Assembly (NCBI GenBank): GCA_023245695.1
Contig: JAHFJT010000064.1
Location: 1-5,759 of the forward strand
Length of the DNA stretch: 5,759 nucleotides
Direction of reading: 5' to 3'
DNA from: Candidatus Peregrinibacteria bacterium
GTDB taxonomy: Bacteria > Patescibacteriota > Gracilibacteria > UBA1369 > UBA12463
The notes under the pieces are model-generated. The model ran no database searches. It was not told where the DNA came from and saw nothing but the letters and a program-made list of their open reading frames with translations. Position 1 is the first letter of the stretch. Every line of letters begins with the position of its first letter. Made by a program: the position numbers and the translations under genes. Below, piece after piece: positions 1 to 5,061 of the stretch.

Positions 1-19
1 AAGGCAGAGAGAGTTTCTT

Positions 20-1057
20 TCAAAGGCTAGTTCTGTTTTTGCAAACAATAAGTCCAAGTGCCGCCAAGAGAGCGATGGAGAGCGCGATAAGACTTGATGA
101 TGTGCTGGTGTCTTGAGGGCCAGATCCAGTACTCGGAAGGCCAGGGATAAGTGGATTGGTCACCCCGCTGCTCAGAGGAGTGATAGTAGGGGTGGGAGTG
201 AGCGTTACGGGTACTGTACCAGGTGCAGTCGGAAGAATAGTCGGCACAAGAATAGGGGCTACGGGCGACACAATTGGAGTCACCACGGGAACGACTACAA
301 GAGGTATTACTGGAACGACGGGAGGTACTACAATGGGTGTGACAGCTGGTGTAACGGCGCAGACGAGCGCTGTGATAGTGTCCGAGTCAGTCGTAATAGT
401 TCCTCCAAATGAGAGACCCCGCCCCGTCCATGTGGTATTCGCACCGACGGTAATTCCAGCGTCATCGATGACCGTTCCGGTGAAGGCGGTATTGGCCGCA
501 AGGGTCGTAGCCTGAGCTGGTGTCCAAAAAACATCGCACGCGACCGCACCGGCCGACAGAGTCACGATAGAGCCAGTAGTTGATGTCAGAGCGCCGCTTG
601 GTCGAAAGATGTAGGTACCATTTCCAGTCAGCGTCAGTGGGCCACCGATGTCCATCGCTCCAGCACTGCAGTATACACCTGGGGCATACACACCTGCAGT
701 ACCATGCGTGATATCGGTAGAAAGATTGATCGCTCCAGGTGCAAAAGTGAAGGTGCACGGCTGAGAGTTCAAGTTTGATAATGTGATACCCTGGTCTGTG
801 CCTGCCATAGCATACGGTGCACCAGAGCCATAGGAAGTATAGGTGCCAGCGGGCGTGATAGCAGGACCGGTAGTGAACCCAACATCTCCATTGATGGTAG
901 TAGCCGTCGTATTGGTATAGGTACTCGCAAGAACGCCATAGGTCGCAGCAGCTCCGAGTACAGGGGTTGTAGCGGCGTGAACAGGGGTAGGTGCAAAATT
1001 AAGTAAGATAGAGGCAAGAAGTACGGTCAAGACAGAAAAAATGCGAAAGTGTTTCAT
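20..1057 (-). CDS. DUF3494 ice-binding-like surface protein with LPSTG cell-wall sorting signal
   Basis: A secreted protein of 345 residues, probably attached to the cell surface. Residues 1-28 form a signal peptide: basic start MKHFR, hydrophobic core, cleavage likely after PVHA. Residues about 33-232 match the DUF3494/ice-binding-like beta-solenoid family, from LGAAATYGVLA through INGDVG, GVYCSAGAM and ACDVFW to the closing DTIT. A Pro/Val/Thr-rich stalk (about 235-306, bases 140-355) follows. Then come LPSTG (307-311), a hydrophobic segment (about 322-339) and the short tail CKNRTSL, the layout of a sortase substrate. Family members include ice-binding proteins and adhesins, so ice binding is not established here. 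No sortase lies in the window. A TTG at 1090 would extend the frame by 11 residues, but the ATG puts the signal peptide at the N terminus. No Shine-Dalgarno is visible. The promoter and a long leader lie upstream. Confidence 0.88.
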   Translation of the reverse strand: MKHFRIFSVLTVLLASILLNFAPTPVHAATTPVLGAAATYGVLASTYTNTTATTINGDVGFTTGPAITPAGTYTSYGSGAPYAMAGTDQGITLSNLNSQPCTFTFAPGAINLSTDITHGTAGVYAPGVYCSAGAMDIGGPLTLTGNGTYIFRPSGALTSTTGSIVTLSAGAVACDVFWTPAQATTLAANTAFTGTVIDDAGITVGANTTWTGRGLSFGGTITTDSDTITALVCAVTPAVTPIVVPPVVPVIPLVVVPVVTPIVSPVAPILVPTILPTAPGTVPVTLTPTPTITPLSSGVTNPLIPGLPSTGSGPQDTSTSSSLIALSIALLAALGLIVCKNRTSL

Positions 1058-1212
1058 AGAGAGATAGCGGTTAGATGATGAATGATACAAGCATTATGGG
1101 TGAGTGTGCCCTGCTTCAAAACAGGCCTTTGCAGTAAGTTACAAAGTCCCAGGTTTCTGGCTTTCCCTTCTTAGAGCCGTATATATATGTTTCTAGAGGA
1201 ATTCTCTCTAGA
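1058..1212 (-). promoter_or_regulatory. Long, potentially structured 5' leader of the DUF3494 gene
   Basis: From the predicted transcription start (about 1212) to the ATG there are about 155 bases with no convincing gene. Read on the minus strand, the leader can form four hairpins. They are the TCTAGAG/CTCTAGA repeat (1192-1212), CCAG-AAAC-CTGG (1149-1160), CTTTG/CAAAG with a 10-base loop (1127-1146), and CCTG/CAGG with an 8-base loop (1110-1125). A GGCT/AGCC pairing (1159-1178) competes with the second. This could be a riboswitch, an attenuator or an mRNA-stabilising leader. It matches no class I can name, and short stems arise by chance, so confidence is low. Confidence 0.35.
1192..1212. 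repeat. Perfect 7-bp inverted repeat at the predicted transcription start of the DUF3494 gene
   Basis: TCTAGAG (1192-1198) and CTCTAGA (1206-1212) are exact inverted copies separated by GAATTCT. The repeat begins about where transcription from the upstream promoter should start. It could therefore be an operator covering +1 to +21 or a hairpin at the very 5' end of the mRNA. The repeat is seen directly; its role is inferred. Confidence 0.6.
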
Positions 1213-1218
1213 GATTTA

Positions 1219-1246
1219 AGTATACCATAACTTAAAAAAAGTGCAA
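1219..1246 (-). promoter_or_regulatory. Sigma70 promoter with extended -10 for the DUF3494 gene
   Basis: On the minus strand, TTGCAC (1246-1241) is followed by a 16-base spacer and TATACT (1224-1219). A TGG just upstream (1227-1225) gives an extended -10. The predicted start is near 1212. The -35 box begins directly after the stop codon of the upstream HAD gene, and the spacer contains its T tract. Confidence 0.8.
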
Positions 1247-1258
1247 CTAGCCTAGTGC
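1234..1258 (-). terminator. Possible intrinsic terminator of the unknown/HAD operon
   Basis: On the minus strand, GCACTA-GGC-TAG(T)TGC (1258-1243) can form a 6-bp stem with one bulged T and a 3-base loop. It is followed by AC and seven Ts (1240-1234). The hairpin contains the TAG stop of the HAD gene. The stem is short and only half GC, so termination would be weak or partial. The same bases form the -35 box and spacer of the next promoter. Confidence 0.4.
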
Positions 1259-2131
1259 TGATATCGAAAACAAAAGGTCGAGAATGTCCGATGGGGATCG
1301 CGCGGTCTGCATACGTGCACCAAAGTCTCGAGGTTGACCTTCCATGAGCGGAAGATTACCAGGTGATTGCGTATTACGATTGGTGACACGAGCCGGGGCA
1401 AACTGCTGGATACGAGCGACGAGATCAGGATGCGCGACACCATACGCAGCATGAATACCTCGGCATCCATACGCCTCTGCGAGCGCCATATCTTTCGCGA
1501 GATTATCGCCAATAATAACAACTTCCCGGGCAATCGCCTCGCGCGTGAGCTTGAGGATATGTTCCAGATTGGTGTTGGGTTTTTCATCTTCAAGTACGCT
1601 ATGTGCAAGTTCATAGAGTCCGAGCTCCGGATTCTGAAATGCATGAGGTAAATCAGGAATCACTGCCGATGGCATAGTAAAAACTTTTTCAATAGAAGAA
1701 GATATGCCGGAGTGGCGAAGTCGCGCCCGCGCCTGCCGCGCGGGCGCATCCGTCACGATCACCTGTCGGATGCCACGTTCATGAATATACTGGATCGTCT
1801 CCCCAATTCCTGGATACACCCGAAGTCGCTGACGTCTCACCGCACTAAACACCCGCTGTGCCTCATGAATCACACGCTCCTGATCAAAATCCGCCACATG
1901 ATCAAAGAACCCGTCAGCACGAAGTCCCTGAATCAAGCCCTCGTCCTCAAGCGTCGCCCGAGCCGAGTAAAACACCTTCATCGCTGCCGCCGACTCTTCG
2001 AAACTCCGGCCTGCAATCCCTGCAATCGTCTGACACATCGCTTCATACGCCGGGACCGCAAACTCCATCCAGCTCCAGATAGTGTTATCCGCGTCCCAGA
2101 TTACCGTCGAAATGTCGTTATGAGTATTCAT
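1247..2131 (-). CDS. HAD-superfamily hydrolase (probable phosphatase)
   Basis: A cytosolic protein of 294 residues with all four haloacid dehalogenase motifs. Motif I is DADNTIW, with nucleophile D13 and acid/base D15. Motif II is T127 in VIVTD, motif III is probably K184 in DEKP, and motif IV is GDNLAKD (208-214) with metal-binding acidic residues. The insert between motifs I and II (about 20-105) is helical and would be a C1-type cap, as in phosphoglycolate phosphatase-like enzymes. The family usually hydrolyses small phosphate esters through an aspartyl-phosphate. The substrate cannot be read from the sequence. Residues after about 240 go beyond the normal core and are not recognised. The gene starts 5 bases after the unknown 338-residue gene and is probably co-transcribed with it. 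No Shine-Dalgarno precedes the ATG. Confidence 0.87.
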   Translation of the reverse strand: MNTHNDISTVIWDADNTIWSWMEFAVPAYEAMCQTIAGIAGRSFEESAAAMKVFYSARATLEDEGLIQGLRADGFFDHVADFDQERVIHEAQRVFSAVRRQRLRVYPGIGETIQYIHERGIRQVIVTDAPARQARARLRHSGISSSIEKVFTMPSAVIPDLPHAFQNPELGLYELAHSVLEDEKPNTNLEHILKLTREAIAREVVIIGDNLAKDMALAEAYGCRGIHAAYGVAHPDLVARIQQFAPARVTNRNTQSPGNLPLMEGQPRDFGARMQTARSPSDILDLLFSISALG

Positions 2132-2136
2132 GAAAA

Positions 2137-3153
2137 TTAATGTCGTTCTGGCTCAGGAATATGCTTTTCAACCACAGACCTGAACTGATCTGGAGAAATT
2201 TTCTTGGCAAGTATGCCATCATCACTTGGCTGAATCATGGCTGGAATATGCGAAGCCATGCCGAGAGAAGTTCCAAATGCATGGAATGGATCTTGCCCAG
2301 GAAATTTTTTGAGAAGAGCGGGAAGAAGATCCTTCGCGATAGGAGTAGCAATGCGGCATGCACCTTCAGCATGAAGTATATGCGCAGCAATACGAAAGGT
2401 ATTTTTGAAATCAATTTCATCATCGGGATGGTCAAGCGGCGCCAGCCCATTAAGCCCATCTTCTTCGGTGAGAATGAAGGAGTCCGTAGGTCCAAGTTTA
2501 GGTTGAATTTTTGATCCATGCTTCATGGCAGCACCCATCATGGCGATGCTCTGCACCTTGGCACTCATCATGATGTCTGCAATTTTTTTATCCATGACGT
2601 AGCTCTGAGACGGAAACTCAACCGGACGACCGGAAAGATCAATCGGCTTTTGAACGTAAGGAATACGCTCCCCATTAAATGTCCGATAGGCATATTCGTA
2701 GAGCTCCGTGAATACTTCAATAATGGCCTTTCTTCGACGAAGAATCTCCTGTTCAAATGCATGCGTATTCTCTCCTTGTGTCCAGCTTCCAATCTCCATA
2801 TTCTGACGATGACTGTAGAGAAATACCAAAAGAGCTCTCAGCATATCGTGCTTATTTGGCTCGGAATGAACTTGGCGGAGAAAGAAGTTTCTATGCGTCT
2901 GATTGTCGCGAAGATTCTGAAGATTTTGAGTCTCCGATCGATAAAAGCGCATATTGCTTAATTCATGATAATCACCCAGAGCCGCAGAGAGCGTGGTAAT
3001 AAGTGCGAGAGGAAAATGTTCAGATCGTAAGAGGAAGTCAAAAATGACCCGCGGATCAGGAAATTTGGCAATGGCCGCATCTTTGTCGAAATCTAGTTCC
3101 CGGAACTCTGATGATGTGTACATGTCCTGAGATTCGGATGGTAATGAGTGCAT
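2137..3153 (-). CDS. Hypothetical protein, 338 residues, first gene of an operon with the HAD hydrolase
   Basis: I do not recognise this protein. It has no signal peptide and no clear membrane segment, so it is probably cytosolic. It looks mainly alpha-helical, with helix-like stretches at about 36-60, 102-116, 132-158, 187-212, 250-262 and 273-284. The stretch 187-220 is rich in methionine and lysine and ends in KHGSKIQPKL. Histidines are scattered without a metal-site spacing I know. It is a full-length open frame directly behind a consensus-like promoter, and its TAA lies 5 bases before the HAD start, which supports a real gene and a functional link to that hydrolase. An alternative start at M11 (3123) has AGGA too close to the ATG to serve as a normal ribosome site, so the first ATG is kept. 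Confidence 0.75.
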   Translation of the reverse strand: MHSLPSESQDMYTSSEFRELDFDKDAAIAKFPDPRVIFDFLLRSEHFPLALITTLSAALGDYHELSNMRFYRSETQNLQNLRDNQTHRNFFLRQVHSEPNKHDMLRALLVFLYSHRQNMEIGSWTQGENTHAFEQEILRRRKAIIEVFTELYEYAYRTFNGERIPYVQKPIDLSGRPVEFPSQSYVMDKKIADIMMSAKVQSIAMMGAAMKHGSKIQPKLGPTDSFILTEEDGLNGLAPLDHPDDEIDFKNTFRIAAHILHAEGACRIATPIAKDLLPALLKKFPGQDPFHAFGTSLGMASHIPAMIQPSDDGILAKKISPDQFRSVVEKHIPEPERH

Positions 3154-3190
3154 ATCAGAATAATCTAAGAAATAGTTTTATGAAGGATGC

Positions 3191-3219
3191 ATTAGACCGT
3201 TGAGAAGCCAAATTGTCAA
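3191..3219 (-). promoter_or_regulatory. Sigma70 promoter of the unknown/HAD operon
   Basis: On the minus strand, a perfect TTGACA (3219-3214) is followed by a 17-base spacer and TCTAAT (3196-3191, one mismatch). The predicted start is near 3184, giving a leader of about 31 bases before the ATG at 3153. A short inverted repeat, TTGTC-AAGAA-GACAA (3213-3227), covers the -35 box and may be an operator or chance. Confidence 0.8.
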
Positions 3220-3252
3220 GAAGACAAAGATGAGCTAGCTTCAATTTCCCTG

Positions 3253-3258
3253 TATGAT
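3253..3258 (+). promoter_or_regulatory. Candidate -10 box of the EVE gene, spaced for a leaderless transcript
   Basis: TATGAT differs from TATAAT at one base and ends 6 bases before the ATG at 3265. Transcription would therefore start at or next to the start codon. No good -35 box lies 16-18 bases upstream; TG directly precedes the box but without the usual extra base of an extended -10. Confidence 0.5.
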
Positions 3259-3264
3259 CCTCTC

Positions 3265-3666
3265 ATGAACTACTGGATTATCAAGAGCGAGCCGGAGGCG
3301 TACTCGTGGGACACGCTGGTGAAAGACAAAAAGACGCCCTGGAATGGGGTGCGGAATTATCAGGCGCGAAATAACATGGCGGCCATGAAAAAAGGCGATC
3401 TCGCGCTCTACTACCACTCCGGTGACGAGCGGCAGGTAGTCGGCATTGCACGAGTTATAAAAGAGGCCTATTCCGATCACACGGCCGACGATCCGCGATG
3501 GATCATGGTGGACGTTGAGCCAATGAAACCAGTAAAAAATCCGATTCCTCTCAAACTTCTCAAAGAAATTCCCGAGCTCAAGAATACAAAAATCATCAAG
3601 CAGCCACGGCTCTCGGTGAGTCCACTCACCAAAAAAGAGTACGATCTCATTCTCACATTATCATAA
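3265..3666 (+). CDS. EVE-domain protein (THYN1-like, PUA-like fold)
   Basis: A stand-alone EVE domain of 133 residues, the normal length for the bacterial single-domain form. The recognisable blocks are YWIIKSEPEAYSWDTL at 3-18, WNGVRNYQARNNM at 26-38, the strand-turn segment KKGDLALYYHS at 42-52, VVGIARV at 58-64, and the closing RLSVSPLT at 115-122. The fold belongs to the PUA-like group. Relatives such as human THYN1 bind modified cytosine in DNA, and other prokaryotic EVE domains are fused to restriction or RNA-modification proteins. The role here is probably recognition of a modified base, but the ligand is unknown. No modification or restriction gene lies beside it. The ATG is preceded by CCTCTC instead of a Shine-Dalgarno. 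The VOC gene follows after 23 bases and may be co-transcribed. Confidence 0.92.
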   Translation: MNYWIIKSEPEAYSWDTLVKDKKTPWNGVRNYQARNNMAAMKKGDLALYYHSGDERQVVGIARVIKEAYSDHTADDPRWIMVDVEPMKPVKNPIPLKLLKEIPELKNTKIIKQPRLSVSPLTKKEYDLILTLS

Positions 3667-3689
3667 TATTTTTTTAAACACCGTATTAT

Positions 3690-4079
3690 ATGAACCGAGT
3701 AGTGCACTTTGAAATCCAGGCAGACGACATCGACCGCGCAAAGAAATTTTATGAAAATGTGCTCGGCTGGAAAATCGACCAGATGATGAAAAAAGAAGAG
3801 GGAGGTATGGATTACTGGGGTATCACCACGGGCGACTCAGTTCCAGGTATCAATGGCGGCCTCTACAAGCGTGAGACGGCCAGCGAAAGTTTTTATCTCT
3901 ACGACTGCACCGTTGAAGTGGCTGATATCGACAAAGCGATCGCCGATGTGAAAGCAAACGGCGGAACCATCACTCGAGAAAAAGGAGAAATTCCAGGTGT
4001 TGGAATCTTCGCAGGTGCGAAGGACACCGAAGGGAATCGCTTCGGAATGATGCAGTCCACCGGCTGGAACAAGGAGTAA
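3690..4079 (+). CDS. VOC-superfamily protein (glyoxalase/bleomycin-resistance-like)
   Basis: A protein of 129 residues with two babbb modules typical of the vicinal oxygen chelate fold. Module one runs from about 3 to 60 (VVHFEIQADDIDRAKKFYENVLGW up to PGINGGLYKR). Module two runs from about 72 to 122 (VEVADIDKAIADVKANGG, IPGVGIF, KDTEGNRFGMMQ). This resembles the COG3324-type proteins annotated as predicted enzymes related to lactoylglutathione lyase. In classical glyoxalases four His/Glu residues hold the metal. Here H6 is present, but the final position is Q122 and I see no clear partners at the other two, so the catalytic role is uncertain. The TAA is 3 bases from the end of the convergent dioxygenase gene. 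No Shine-Dalgarno is seen; an AT-rich stretch with seven Ts separates it from the EVE gene. Confidence 0.9.
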   Translation: MNRVVHFEIQADDIDRAKKFYENVLGWKIDQMMKKEEGGMDYWGITTGDSVPGINGGLYKRETASESFYLYDCTVEVADIDKAIADVKANGGTITREKGEIPGVGIFAGAKDTEGNRFGMMQSTGWNKE

Positions 4080-4082
4080 ATC

Positions 4083-4940
4083 TCAAGAAAGTATAAACGA
4101 CCGCATACTGATGCTCGCGGCATCGATCGCTTCATTGAAAAAACGCACCCGTTCATTTGGGTCGCTCAGTGCAAGGGTCGTGAGCATCGGTCGGTAGTGT
4201 TCGTCCGTCGGGATCGACATATCTGCCGCGCGACCAAGTTTTTTGTAGTGCACAAGTGCCTGATGATCGCCCGTTTCGATAAGCTTTTTACTCATCGCAT
4301 CAAACTCAAGTGCCCAGTCATATGGAGTAGCGTTGTCGAAACTCGCAGCTCGAAGATTGTGAACAATATTTCCACTTCCGATGAAGAGCACACCCTTCTC
4401 TCGTAAGCTAGTGAGCTCACGCGTAAGTCCGTACTGCTGTTCAGGTGATTTTGAGTAGTCGACACTCAGCTGCAGGACAGGAATATCGGCGTGAGGAAAC
4501 ATCTTCACCAAGAAAGACCAGGCGCCATGATCGAGCCCCCACTCGTGATCTTCCTCAATACCCTTCACGATCTGGCATACCTCGCTCGCAAGTGGCGGAT
4601 CACCAGGTGCTGGATACTTCACATCATACATCGCATCTGGAAATCCAAAAAAATCATGAATCGTAATCGGATTCGGCATCGCCGTGATGAAACTTCCCTT
4701 CGTCAGCCAGTGCGCACTCATGCAGATAATCGCACGCGGCACCGTGAGCTCCTTACCAATCTTCGCCCACTCTCGACTAAACGCATTGTCTGTCACGGCA
4801 TTCATCGGATTACCATGCCCTACAAACATCACGGGCATCTTCGCAGAAGGTTTTCCATCGCGAAGTTCACGTACGACGTCTTCAGCTCGATGAATGGTTG
4901 ATTGGGGAGTTTTCGATGGTGGAGTATTTGAGTGCGCCAT
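4083..4940 (-). CDS. DODA-type extradiol aromatic ring-opening dioxygenase (YgiD/LigB superfamily)
   Basis: A protein of 285 residues resembling E. coli YgiD along its length. The key blocks are GHGNPMNA with H42, SAHW with H77, IHDFFGFP at 94-101, DVKYPAPG at 106-113, LDHGAWSFLVKMFP with H138, VLQLSVDYS at 155-163, IGSGNIVHNL with H194, and TDEHYRP with H248. The conserved histidines fit the metal site of the family, which opens catechol-type rings such as DOPA with oxygen in some members. The true substrate is unknown. About 35 residues before the domain (NTPPSKTPQS and a charged helix) exceed the usual N terminus. The frame stays open upstream to 5063, but that stretch translates the AT-rich promoter region, so the ATG at 4940 was chosen. 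It lies 6 bases after an extended -10 box. Confidence 0.9.
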   Translation of the reverse strand: MAHSNTPPSKTPQSTIHRAEDVVRELRDGKPSAKMPVMFVGHGNPMNAVTDNAFSREWAKIGKELTVPRAIICMSAHWLTKGSFITAMPNPITIHDFFGFPDAMYDVKYPAPGDPPLASEVCQIVKGIEEDHEWGLDHGAWSFLVKMFPHADIPVLQLSVDYSKSPEQQYGLTRELTSLREKGVLFIGSGNIVHNLRAASFDNATPYDWALEFDAMSKKLIETGDHQALVHYKKLGRAADMSIPTDEHYRPMLTTLALSDPNERVRFFNEAIDAASISMRSFILS

Positions 4941-4946
4941 GACTTC

Positions 4947-4955
4947 AGTATACCA
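4947..4955 (-). promoter_or_regulatory. Extended -10 promoter of the dioxygenase gene, spaced for a leaderless transcript
   Basis: On the minus strand TGG-TATACT (4955-4947) is an extended -10 element, followed by only six bases and the ATG at 4940. Transcription should therefore begin at or beside the start codon. No matching -35 box is seen, as is common with extended -10 promoters. The plus-strand 10-mer AGTATACCAT here is identical to the one at 1219-1228 in front of the DUF3494 gene. Confidence 0.65.
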
Positions 4956-5001
4956 TCTCACGCCACAACAAAGCAGATTCCAGAGTCTTAAAGCCAAATA
5001 A

Positions 5002-5030
5002 TTGACATAATATACAAAGTATATTAAAAT
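5002..5030 (+). promoter_or_regulatory. Consensus-like sigma70 promoter of the methyltransferase gene
   Basis: A perfect TTGACA (5002-5007), a 17-base spacer and TAAAAT (5025-5030, one mismatch) predict a start near 5037 and a leader of about 25 bases to the ATG at 5062. The spacer is almost entirely filled by a perfect dyad, so the promoter is probably repressible. Confidence 0.85.
5008..5026. promoter_or_regulatory. Operator-like 19-bp dyad inside the methyltransferase promoter
   Basis: TAATATAC (5008-5015) and GTATATTA (5019-5026) are exact inverted copies around AAA. They run from the base after the -35 box into the first two bases of the -10 box. A homodimeric repressor bound here would block RNA polymerase. 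No regulator gene is present in the window, so the family cannot be named. The symmetry is seen directly; the repressor role is inferred. Confidence 0.6.
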
Positions 5031-5061
5031 ATGCTTCTTTGTGAAACCACACAGACCTCTC

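Noticed and set aside
156..515. A 119-codon plus-strand open frame opposite the DUF3494 gene
   Set aside because: Its low-complexity Val/Thr/Gly-rich translation mirrors the repetitive stalk and solenoid codons on the other strand; it has no promoter or family likeness.
1058..1090. TTG start at 1090 for the DUF3494 protein
   Set aside because: It would put 11 polar residues before the signal peptide. The ATG at 1057 gives a canonical signal peptide.
1071..1094. Seven-codon reading frame (MLVSFII) in the DUF3494 leader
   Set aside because: Too short to support as a leader peptide, without a ribosome site or a recognisable attenuation signal.
1100..1180. Pieces resembling a class I cyclic-di-GMP riboswitch in the DUF3494 leader (AAACC, GGGAC, GCAAAGGCC on the minus strand)
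   Set aside because: The pieces occur in a plausible order, but the intervening stem is misplaced, a 13-base insertion separates GGGAC from GCAAAGG, and the second helix pattern is missing. A covariance-model search would be needed to revive this.
1712..2140. A 142-codon plus-strand open frame opposite the HAD gene
   Set aside because: It is Arg/His/Pro-rich with no family likeness and lies entirely within the antisense of a well-supported HAD protein.
3658..3675. Possible terminator between the EVE and VOC genes (ATTA-TCA-TAAT then Ts)
   Set aside because: The stem is four A-T pairs only, too weak for intrinsic termination; co-transcription of the two genes is at least as likely.
5041..5061. 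GTG start at 5041 for the methyltransferase
   Set aside because: It lies about 4 bases from the predicted transcription start, and the ATG at 5062 has the CTCTC context shared with other starts. It is not formally excluded.
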